Of a DNA stretch of 64,000 bases, positions 56,173 to 64,000 are shown piece after piece. Position 1 is the stretch's first letter. The number at the start of each line of letters is the position of its first letter. Source of the DNA: Deroplatys truncata (taxonomy: Eukaryota; Arthropoda; Insecta; Mantodea; Mantidae); assembly GCA_030765065.1 (NCBI GenBank), contig CM060979.1:12987001-13051000 (forward strand), written 5' to 3'. A program made the translations under genes and the position numbers. A model generated the notes under the pieces. That model saw nothing but the letters and a program-made list of their open reading frames with translations, was not told the DNA's origin and searched no databases.

Positions 56173-56238
56173 AGGTTTTCTCAATTGTGATTTTAAGTAC
56201 TCATACTTTCTCTTATAATCTCTGGAATATGGCACAGC
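56173..56238 (-). CDS. Nedd4: Nedd4 exon: WW-HECT linker
   Basis: This 66-nt phase-0 exon encodes 22 residues, AVPYSRDYKRKYEYLKSQLRKP, the conserved linker helix between the last WW domain and the HECT N-lobe of Nedd4 proteins. The acceptor CAG is at 56239-56241 and the donor GTAAGT starts at 56172. An intron of only 85 bp separates it from the next exon, in contrast to the multi-kilobase introns elsewhere in the gene. Confidence 0.95.
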
Positions 56239-56672
56239 CTGGAACAAAAGCAAGAATAAGCTTAAATTATATCTTAAGCACGAACCATTTTTAATTATTT
56301 TCCTTTTTTGTTTTCAGTACTGTAATTTTTTTAAACAAAAATGGATTTCTAAACAGATGTTCCCATTTTATCTTTACCACATCATTCTTAAGTCCATTTA
56401 TGTAAGAAATATATAGGGTGCAAAACTTATAGAGTAGAAAGGCAGTACGAAATAAGCATTTTTAGGTTAGGAACAAGGGCATAAAAGCTTTTTTACATGC
56501 GTCCACATTAAATCTGAATCTCTGATTGAGAAACCTGTTTGTGGCGTCTCAGATGCAAACAAATGCACTCTTGTACAGTATTACTCACTGTCACTAGGTG
56601 TGTCTGATAAATTAAATTGAGCTTTATTTATGGACAATCTTTAATTACTATGGTTCTTAGTGTCCCATTGTA
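56239..56672. other. Intronic sequence without recognised features
   Basis: No gene or repeat was recognised between the Nedd4 linker exon and the LINE at 56684. Confidence 0.45.
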
Positions 56673-56683
56673 TATTGGGTGTG

Positions 56684-58240
56684 CAGAGAATGATTTTGTA
56701 TAAGGGTCTCAAATAATATAATGACAAATGTTATTTCAAATAATATAGGGTTAAGACAAGGATGTAAGTTAAGTCCTATTTTATTTAACTTATTCATTGA
56801 CGATATTTTAGAGGCAATTAAGGTAGAAAATGGGCATCTGCCAGTAATTGGAAATAAAGAAATACGGGTTTGTTATTTGCGGATGATTTAGTTGTAGGAG
56901 CAATAACCAATATCGGGTTAACTAAAGCAATTGGAGCAATAGAAAAGTTTTGTAATAAATGGAGTCTCAGAATAAATACAAGGAAAACAAAAATAATGGC
57001 GTTTAAAAAGGGGAATAAGTTGAGGAAGAATGAAATATGGTGGTGGCAAGGAAATGAAATCGAGGTGGTTAGGAAATTTGACTATCTAGGAGTACGACTA
57101 AATAGTAATGGGAGTTGGAATGAGCAAAAGAAAATGATACTAACAAAAGGAAAACTGGCAATGAAAGCTATTAGAGCTTGCCTAGATAAAATACCAGAGA
57201 TACAAATAAAATGGTTGGAGAGAATATACGGAGCAGTAGTACAGGCTAAAATGCTTTATGGAACCGAGATTTGGGGTTTAGAGAGAGGGTGGGAAAATGT
57301 AAACAAGGTGCACAGAAATTTCTGTAAATTAATTTTAGGTCTACCAAGGGCTTCACCCAATGGTGTTGCCCAAATAGAGCTAGGGAGGTTTGGTAGCAAA
57401 GCAAAAATTGTGGAAAGGGTATTAAAATATTGGTATAGAATTAAGGAATTGGAAAACAATAATTTGTTAAAACAGTGCCTAGAAGTGCAGTTAAAACTCA
57501 ACAAAGAGGATACTTGGTATAAGTATATAGAAGGAACCCTGAATGAAATAGGTTATGGAGATATTTGGAGAGAGGGGCAGGTACTGGAGAAAGGGTTCAG
57601 AAGGGTAAAATTGAGAATTGAAGTTATTGAAAGACAAGAAATTCTAGGTAGTTTTAATTTTAAATCTTCTTTATGTATATATGCAGATTTAAAAATGGTG
57701 TGGGAAAGAGAAAAATATGTCGATATATGTGATAGATCAGCACGAGAAGGTTTTGCATGGGCAAGGACAGGAGTGATGATGTTAAAAGGCTTAGGGGAAA
57801 GAGAGAATCAAGGAAAGTGTCCGCTATGTAATAGAAAGTATAATAACTATTGCCATTTAATTCTAGAATGTGAAGGAACTAAGGAATCGAGGGAAAGATA
57901 GCAGAAAAAGAAATGGGACAATTTACCAATTGAGATTATAGGTAGAAAGATGCTGAGTGTTAAATACAAGGGAAACATATTAGAAGTAGGAAAATATTTA
58001 GGTTTAATTAGAAAGAGATGGCTGAAGAATTATAGGAGTAAGGAGTAAGAAGAAAAGTAGGTATTGAAAAGTAGATTAATAACATATTTATTTATTCAGT
58101 CAAGTAGGGCTCATTGACTCGGTAACCACAGTGTTGGAGGATAGGGGCCCTACGAAACCAGCAACTCGGTGAAGTATGTAAAGTAGAAATTGTATACACT
58201 ATGTATTTAAAGTAAATAAATATCTGTCTGTCTGTCTATC
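56684..58240 (+). mobile_element. L2/CR1-like LINE, 5'-truncated, 11-bp target duplication
   Basis: The duplication TATTGGGTGTG (56673-56683, 58241-58251) bounds the insertion. It ends in a short tandem tail ATCTGTCTGTCTGTCTATC rather than poly-A. Non-coding 3' UTR from about 58050 includes CAACTCGGTGAAG, shared with the copy at 46066-46400. Confidence 0.88.
56735..58047 (+). pseudogene. L2/CR1-like LINE reverse transcriptase C-terminal half
   Basis: It starts GLRQGCKLSPILFNLFIDDI (RT block B), then after a one-base frame change near 56863 LLFADDLVVGAITNIGL (catalytic FADD) and the 343-codon stretch from 56870. That includes WSLRINTRKTKIMAFKKGNK, VRKFDYLGVRLNSNGSWNEQ, AVVQAKMLYGTEIWGLERGW, FCKLILGLPRASPNGVAQIE and a CCHC-like knuckle, KCPLCNRKYNNYCHLILECE. 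A stop at 57899 interrupts an otherwise continuing frame to RWLKNYRSKE (58045). It is the best copy of the family also seen at 2642, 28330 and 46066. Confidence 0.88.
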
Positions 58241-58251
58241 TATTGGGTGTG

Positions 58252-58829
58252 AAAGAGCGGAAATTTTGCTCAGAGGCCTCTTTATCAGGCTTGAGGTTCT
58301 TTTATGTGCTGCAAATCCATGACATGGGCCCAATCCATTCCTCTTACAACATAGGATCGGAAGAGGATCAGATCGAAATCTGTTGCATGGAAACAGATAC
58401 CGTATTCAAATCTTTTGAATACGCCAAAGATACTATCCTCTACTGTACTTATATAACGCTGCATACTGTTTTTTTTTTAAGCAGAAATCATTGAGCTCGT
58501 GTAATAAAACACATAGCAAAGTCACTTTTATTACTTCCATAATTTGCAATTTATTCTTCTCAAAACATTCACTAATCTCGAAACCTACTTAAAATAAACA
58601 GAAAAACAACTAACAAATATTTAACAGGTTTGGCAACCTAAATCTAAGTTGACGAACGTAAAAGTTTGAATTATGTATTCTTGAATTTTCCATATCCAAA
58701 TCGATCTCATTATGTATTGAATTTAACATGGAAATACGGATTGTATTCAATAGAGAATTGGGCTGAAATCAATCTCAATTCCCCATGGAAACATGTGACA
58801 GAATGCCATGCTAAGGATTTTTACATCTA
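58252..58829. other. Intronic sequence without recognised features
   Basis: One 83-codon frame (58243-58494) without known domain; no repeat terminus seen. Confidence 0.4.
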
Positions 58830-58925
58830 AAAAAATCCATCGTTCTCTGCCAGGTTTAAACCCACAATCTTGGGAACTACAGGCTAGCTTGGTAACCTCT
58901 AGACCACGGAGGACAACGACAGGTG
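58830..58925 (-). repeat. tRNA-like SINE head
   Basis: The minus strand reads CCGTGGTCTAGAGGTTACCA (A-box-like) and, 35 bases later, GTGGGTTTAAACCTGGCAGA (B-box-like), then a T-rich run. This fits a tRNA-derived SINE head of another family than those at 38581 and 43391. The tail is not clear. Confidence 0.5.
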
Positions 58926-59340
58926 TATTTGATGTGATGATATGGCAATACCATCTTGTTCATACATAAGTTAATTTCTCACTGTATACCAGTACTCGTT
59001 AGTTCAGACAATAGGTATGCACTTGTTGTGAGAGTTACATTTCATTTTGATGTTTCATAAAGTCAGATTTCAATTATATTCACAGTATAACAGCGCTCCT
59101 GTTATACTGCATTCTGCAATTGCATGCTCCTAATCTCCAAATGCTTAGTTTGGTACTGCCTTTCTATTCTATAAGTTTCTGCACATTGTTGTACGGGAAC
59201 CTGTTAAATATTTTATCTTATGAACAAGTTAAATATTGTTCAATGAGGTTTTAATAAGAAATACTTTTACTATTTTACACTACTGAAGCTTGTCATTAAC
59301 AGCTGTAACATGCAATAGTGAAAAGTTGGGTTATTAACTA

Positions 59341-60396
59341 TACCCCCGCCGCTGTAACGTTGCACTTGACAGCTAGCATTTAAGTTGGTACACCCGCAAA
59401 AAAACAGATGAAAAGCTTCAACCGTTTGACTTCCTAAGCCAATCACAAGGCAGCATTCCGAATGGTCGATGACAAAGCGGAGCCGGAACTAGAATCGGCT
59501 CTGTTGCTAGATGTAACTATTCCCAACCACGTGCTTCAGTTTGTGAATCTCTAGCACGAGCGTCGGGTTGTTCTTTGCAAGCTACATATTGTTTCATTGT
59601 TATTTATATTTGTGGTTATTGTTTGATAGTTTTGTAGTTTTGTTATTGTTCGTTTATACATATATATATATTTATATTTATTTATATTTATCTATTTTAT
59701 ATATACTTCATTCATATTATTTATTTAAACAAAACTTAAGTGTGACAATGTCTGAAAAATGACGCTGATCGCCGAGTGATGATTCACGAAGTGAAAATCC
59801 TTTGCGCCGAGGTGTGTCACTTAATAGTCAGGCATTGGAACTATTAAGGAGAACCCGGGAATTCTTTGAACGGAATAGGAGTACGTGAAGCTTCATGGCA
59901 ATCCCTCTATTTCTGCTGATAAAGCCGTACAACGAACTGCAGCAGCTTTTGGACTAAGCACGAGAACTGTTATTCACAAGGGAGTGAAACTCCAAGAGAA
60001 AGAGGACAAAATTCCTGAACCATCTGGAATGCAACAGGTATTTCTGTCAACTCCATGGAAGAAAAAAAAGCAGCCTCGTCCAGTCACAAATCTTAATGCT
60101 TTCCAAGTATTCGCCATACATAGACACATTTATGCCTATTATCATAGAAAGGAGTATCTGACCATACCAAAGCTGCTTATATCGCTTATTTACAATTAAC
60201 AATAATAATACAAAATAGTTATTATTCAGTGACGTTAGCTACTTAGTACACTTTTTGTATGTAGCTTAGACATGATAGAAAGGAGAACAATCAGTTGTTG
60301 TTTACTAGCCACTCTGGCAACGTCGCAACCACAATGTAGCCAACCTTACGCGAAGTCACACGAACTGTCAAGTGCAAAGATACAGCGGCAGGGGTA
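59341..60396 (+). mobile_element. TA-target DNA transposon with 35-bp TIRs, internally deleted
   Basis: 1056 bp between TA (59339-59340, 60397-60398). The ends TACCCCCGCCGCTGTAACGT and, reversed, TACCCCTGCCGCTGTATCTT continue inverted through TGCACTTGACAG. It holds a transposase N-terminal fragment only. TA target and protein place it with the Tc1/mariner-related elements at 11681 and 54629. Confidence 0.85.
59885..60199 (+). CDS. N-terminal fragment of a Tc1/mariner-group transposase
   Basis: The segment LELLRRTREFFERNRST (59838 on, different frame) leads into MKLHGNPSISADKAVQRTAA, AFGLSTRTVIHKGVKLQEKE, STPWKKKKQPRPVTNLNAFQ and VFAIHRHIYAYYHRKEYLTI. It contains a helix-turn-helix (AVQRTAAAFGLSTRTV) and the K-rich to RxxIxxYY segment seen in the relatives at 12167 and 37517. 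The DDE domain is absent. Confidence 0.6.
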   Translation: MKLHGNPSISADKAVQRTAAAFGLSTRTVIHKGVKLQEKEDKIPEPSGMQQVFLSTPWKKKKQPRPVTNLNAFQVFAIHRHIYAYYHRKEYLTIPKLLISLIYN

Positions 60397-60439
60397 TAGG
60401 TGACATGTCTCAGGCATAAAACTGAGTTAGATTATGTAA

Positions 60440-61090
60440 CTAATTTATCAGTTCGGCAGTACTCTAAATAAAATGCCTATAAAATATGCCAGGGAGAGGA
60501 AAGTGTAAGATATGTAACAGGGAATGAATAAAATGCCAAATGCAGAGAATTTACAACAGATGTTCATCACCATAAAGATGAAGTGAACAATTATCGCCTT
60601 TCTAATCAGGATTCAGGAAGGGAAGGAGAACAATGTAATGATTATCAAAGCTTTAATTGATAAATACTTGCTAATGAAAAGCGGCAGACTGTACTCTCTA
60701 ATTGCAGACTTTGAAAAAAGCTTATTATAAAATAATAAGGTAAGCATTAATGTTTAAGTTACAACTAAAGATTTAAGCAAAGATATGCTATAGTGTTAAA
60801 CAAATTATAACAATAGAACACTTCTTGTATCGATGTGGGGAGGAGGAAGTAACAGATGAAGTCTTACAGGAGTGAGGACTTAGGCATAGATGTAAATTGA
60901 ACACTATTTTGTTTACTTTATTTATAGAGGATATGTCCAGCTCAAGTTTTGGCTAACATATACATGCCACTAATGGATAATAATAATCATGATTTAATAG
61001 TGGGATCATTATCAATAAGCCATGCTATATTACAATTTGGAGGTATTGCAAAGTATGGGGTCTCCAAGTAAATCAAAAGTAAAACTAAGA
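60440..61090 (+). pseudogene. L2/CR1-like LINE RT fragment
   Basis: Segments in changing frames: NVMIIKALIDKYLLMKSGRL and YSLIADFEKSL (RT block A, 60640-60730), GLRHRCKLNTILFTLFIEDM (block B, 60870-60940), then IVGSLSISHAILQF. It parallels the start of the copy at 56735 (GLRQGCKLSPILFNLFIDDI) and adds the upstream RT part missing there. Heavily decayed. Confidence 0.6.
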
Positions 61091-61135
61091 CAGTAGCCAT
61101 ATACTAAGTTTTTAGAAACAGTAAAACTTTTTAAT

Positions 61136-61573
61136 TTATTTCAAATTGTGAGTGGATTGATGACACTTTATTTCACACACTAAATTTTCAAAGATGTTCA
61201 TCTACATCAGCTGTATGACCCCTGGAGATCCCCAAATTTAGTGTCAGTTGTACTGCCACTTAGCTGTTTAGTGGAGAGTTTCACTATGTCATCTACTAGT
61301 GCAATTTCAAAATTCATTTCTCTGCATGCACTTTTGGTGATATGGATTTTTTTTCCATGTAGTAAGTTCTGCTGATCTTTTGGCCTGTTTCATAAGCTTT
61401 ATTTCCTGTATAAAGTTGTGTTCTGTTGAACAAAACTGATGAGCTACTGCAGATTTGTCTGTTTGCTAAGTTTTAACTTTCTTAGGTGTTCCTTTAGGCT
61501 GGTTCATAGATTTCTCTTGTTTATCACTTTGTAATGAAACTAAGTGTTACAAATTCACTCAAAATTTCAATTA
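61136..61573 (-). mobile_element. Penelope-derived remnant beside a Nedd4 splice donor
   Basis: Inverted arms at 61136-61185 and 61525-61573 (TTTCAAATTGTGAGTGGATT; reversed TTGAAATTTTGAGTGAATTT). The minus strand between them encodes TDKSAVAHQFCSTEHNFIQE, IKLMKQAKRSAELTTWKKIH and FEIALVDD, matching the endonuclease at 5337 (DKSAVAHHFWSSNHDITPNI). A third family with the RT-less architecture. Its right end is 20 bp from the donor of the exon at 61593. Confidence 0.65.
61181..61210 (-). ncRNA. Decayed hammerhead-like motif
   Basis: On the minus strand CTGATGTA is followed by GATG, AA, CATC (perfect 4-bp stem II), then GAAA and AAATTT, a palindrome in the stem III position. Stem I does not pair well. 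It is positioned inside the element end as in 5867-5904. Confidence 0.35.
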
Positions 61574-61592
61574 TATTGCGAAAGTTACTTAC

Positions 61593-61651
61593 CGGACCAG
61601 CAATTTGAGGATTTGACAGTCTTGGATCCTCCCATTGTGTTGTTCTTGTAT
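61593..61651 (-). CDS. Nedd4: Nedd4 exon: end of last WW domain
   Basis: This 59-nt exon begins with two bases completing a split codon (probably Asn of the WW motif HN-T) and reads TRTTQWEDPRLSNPQIAGP. It supplies the second conserved Trp (QWEDPRL) of a WW domain, which binds PPxY motifs. The acceptor CAG lies at 61652-61654 and the donor GTAAGT begins at 61592. It ends in phase 0. The first half of the WW domain is on an exon not found in the window. A Penelope-derived remnant ends about 20 bp downstream of the donor. Confidence 0.93.
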
Positions 61652-61654
61652 CTG

Positions 61655-62403
61655 TAAAACATTGCATTTTCAATAAACCATTTTCTCATACCTGTATCTA
61701 AAGCATGTTTGTAGTAAAATCACAGTAATCCTTATAAGTTACATAAAGAGATAATACAGATACAAAATGAACGTAAAATATAAATTTAAACTTTCAAACT
61801 GTAGTTCATCTGTGTTAAAGATCACATACCTCAAGATAATACCAATAAATTACACCAACACTAAATGAGCAACTTATAATGCTATTACAAGCATGAATAA
61901 ATATATTATACCCCCATTTTTGTATCACATGTCTCAGTTTAGGAAGTCTTAATTTGTCAATCAGGAAGGAATACTTTTCTTGTGTGAGGTAATCTAGAAA
62001 TTGCCATCATTCGAGAATCGCTGAATGACACATGCTTTCGAGGGATCATCATCTTTGCAAAGGATAAACCATTTTTCTTACCCTGTGCACACAACATTTC
62101 TTTGCCAGTACCAATCATATGACCCGAAGACAGTGTTCATTAACTGCATATCATTCTTCAATGCTTTCACTGTCCTTGTTTTTGCAGATGGGCACAACTT
62201 TTAATGCAGAAGCATTATTTCTGTTCTTTCACATATTCTGACCAAGGGATTCAATTTGAAGGGTGAGAGAATACTAAAGTATCGTAAAACTGAAAGTTTA
62301 CTTGTGGGGGCCTCCGTACATCCTTAACAAATAAAGTCCACCGAAACACTTCAGGACTCCTAAACTCAACAAGCTGGTAATGGAACTTAAAAACAAAGAA
62401 AAA
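61655..62403. other. Sequence without recognised features
   Basis: No further Nedd4 exon could be found. An uninterrupted 49-codon minus-strand stretch at about 62254-62400 has no WW-domain residues and is left unassigned. Confidence 0.35.
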
Positions 62404-62585
62404 AAATCTGATGAGTTACATTTACATGACTTTCTCTACCCTCTAGCACTTATTAGTGGGTATACATATTTAATTTTACGACAGCTTATTTCTCTATCTT
62501 CTTAATTTTAATTTAGATATAACTTTCCGAACATACTGCATTACAAATTTTGTTATATAGGGTAGAACATTGAGAAATGCCGGTT
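62404..62585 (+). repeat. AATCTGATG-family repeat, 5' portion
   Basis: AATCTGATGAGTTACATTTA and CATGACTTTCTCTACC match the family start; similarity fades after about 180 bp. Confidence 0.65.
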
Positions 62586-62624
62586 TTTAATTGCGCACTA
62601 TTGTCGCATTTTTGTCATGGTAAG

Positions 62625-63440
62625 GCAGTATTTTTAACATTTAAAATGATATCAGTCTAATTATATAGTATAAAATATAATAACAGTCATTGCATTAATG
62701 ATTATATTATTATGTACATGTTCAATAATGTTATGTGAATGTATTACGTAATTTAATAATGTAGGAGCTGTGAGAAATAGGTTTAAAGTTGCTAACAATG
62801 AGGTAATCTTGAGGCAATAATGTGTTTGAGAGTTTAACAATGTTACTAGTCATTATTAGAGCAGCAATAACGTAAATTTTGAGACAGTTTATAAAATAGC
62901 CAATCAACAACCAGAAAAAAGCTTAAGTTGAATAAAAGTATACTATTGGATTAGGAATAGCCAATCAGAGACTTGAAATACATAAATTTACAAATTTAGG
63001 TGGTAGAAATCAATTCAGTTGCTTGTAAACAGCATTCCTAACCGGACGCAAGACGCGTCCTCGAGATGTTTAATACGTATTCAGTATGAGACAAAAATAG
63101 TTTACGTGTTAAAAAGTGCAAGTAATTAATAAATAATCTCAAAGTCTCTCTATATCAGTGAAGTGTTATTTAAATCATGTCAAGGATTAATAAAAGGAGT
63201 GAAGTAAAAATTATAATCTGTGTAAGCCTAAATTCTTCAGTCACACCACTCCCTGCTAAGAAATTCATGTCTCTACAAATTAATACTGAAGCAGCTGAGG
63301 CAAACATAAATGTATAATATTTAAAGAAACAGTCAAATTACAAAGTTAATATTTTTAAAACTTGGGGTAAAGGCTACCGGAAACATTTTTTTTTACCATA
63401 CGTACTAGTACAACTTTGGCTCCCCAACATAAGAACTACA
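62625..63440 (+). mobile_element. Possible LTR-retroelement fossil (relative of 41018-42010)
   Basis: Shares the succession GGCAGTATTTTTAAC, ATAGCCAATCAACAACC and GAAGCAGCTGAGGCAAACAT with the plus-strand sequence at 41018-42010. No coding part. Family undetermined; old. Confidence 0.35.
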
Positions 63441-63614
63441 ATACAACTCCTACTTCAAATCGGCTTTCCATACGTGAAGCAACAAACTACTTCAATGGGA
63501 GCATTTTTTTTACATGTTCTGTAATCAGTATTTCTTGCAGTTAATTATCATTGAATGCTTTACAACGGAACAATGAATATTGATTGTGAAAGCACATTCA
63601 CATCTGCTGATGTT

Positions 63615-64000
63615 AGGCGGAAATTGTGTGGAAGCTTCAAAAGGCTATCGGTCGTCATAATGCACCTAATGAGTTTGAAGATGGGAATGGAAATGCCATG
63701 GCAGTGAATGGACAACGCTACCGGAATATGGTTGAAACATTTTTATGGCCTTACCTTAATGATGTAAATATTGAGCAATTATGGTTCCGACAGGATGACA
63801 CTACCAGCCACACCTCACTCGATATGATAGCCTTGTTGAGAAATAAATTTCCAGCCCGAGTTCTTTCATGCAACAGCGCAGAACTGGCCAGCAAGGTCAT
63901 GTGACTTATCGCCCTGTGACTTCTTCCTTTGGGGGTATTTAATATTGCAAGTTTATAAAAATAATCCCCAAACAATACCACAACTGAAGGAAGATATTCG
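63615..64000 (+). pseudogene. Mariner-like transposase fragment at the right edge
   Basis: FEDGNGNAMAVNGQRYRNMV, ETFLWPYLNDVNIEQLWFRQ, DDTTSHTSLDMIALLRNKFP and ARVLSC match the widespread insect mariner-like transposases with NG-RYR and WFQQDGAT-H motifs; the second catalytic Asp lies in RQDDTTSHT. A stop near 63902 ends the frame; similarity (CDFFLWGYL-like) continues in another frame. It is cut by the window edge. Confidence 0.7.

Noticed and set aside
62254-62400. Minus-strand 49-codon stretch as a candidate upstream Nedd4 exon
   Set aside because: It has AG- and GT-like borders but no WW-domain residues, and does not join in frame with the exon at 61651 to give the expected GW..R..YI.HN sequence.

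Overview
The window is a stretch of insect-type (arthropod) nuclear genome. It is AT-rich, with kilobase introns, canonical GT-AG splice sites and a dense layer of mobile elements typical of invertebrates (mariner, pogo/Tigger, hAT, PIF/Harbinger, Penelope-like, several LINE clades, tRNA-derived SINEs). Nothing bacterial or plasmid-like is present.

The only host gene I can support is the 3' two thirds of a Nedd4-type HECT E3 ubiquitin ligase on the minus strand, from 61651 down to the stop codon at 20658. Eight exons join in frame. They encode the end of the last WW domain (TRTTQWEDPRL), the linker, and the complete HECT domain ending QGFAGVD. The codon of the catalytic cysteine (HTCFNRL) is split by a 6.3 kb intron. 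Upstream exons (C2 and the other WW domains) lie beyond the right edge.

Layout. 1-4000: LINE debris (an I-type RNase H copy and a 3' copy of an L2/CR1-like LINE) and an interspersed repeat. 4197-7823: an unclassified cut-and-paste transposon ('element 1') with iterated subterminal motifs, holding a 0.77 kb Penelope-derived insertion (5196-5963) that carries only a GIY-YIG endonuclease between inverted repeats with hammerhead-like motifs. 9183-10870: a Tc1-like MITE and an RNase H LINE fragment between inverted repeats. 11681-17762: a chain of DNA elements: a deleted TA-transposon, 'element 2' (a distant sibling of element 1) interrupted by a mariner, and a foldback MITE interrupted by another mariner. 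18158-19027: PIF/Harbinger remnant. 20658-61651: Nedd4 exons, with introns filled by Penelope-like RT, PIF/Harbinger copies, LINEs, a snap-back palindrome made only of Penelope ends, an LTR fossil, two more mariner-type copies, a complete-ended hAT, a pogo/Tigger, two more TA-transposon deletion derivatives and SINEs. 61652-64000: repeat debris and the start of another mariner-like copy that runs off the edge.

The most unusual signals are three independent loci where a GIY-YIG endonuclease without reverse transcriptase sits between inverted terminal repeats; a related end-only palindrome with a clean 12-bp target duplication; several hammerhead-like motifs whose stem III is a short palindrome; and two related DNA-transposon families with iterated subterminal motifs and an unassigned transposase bearing a C-G/V-GQNKN signature.
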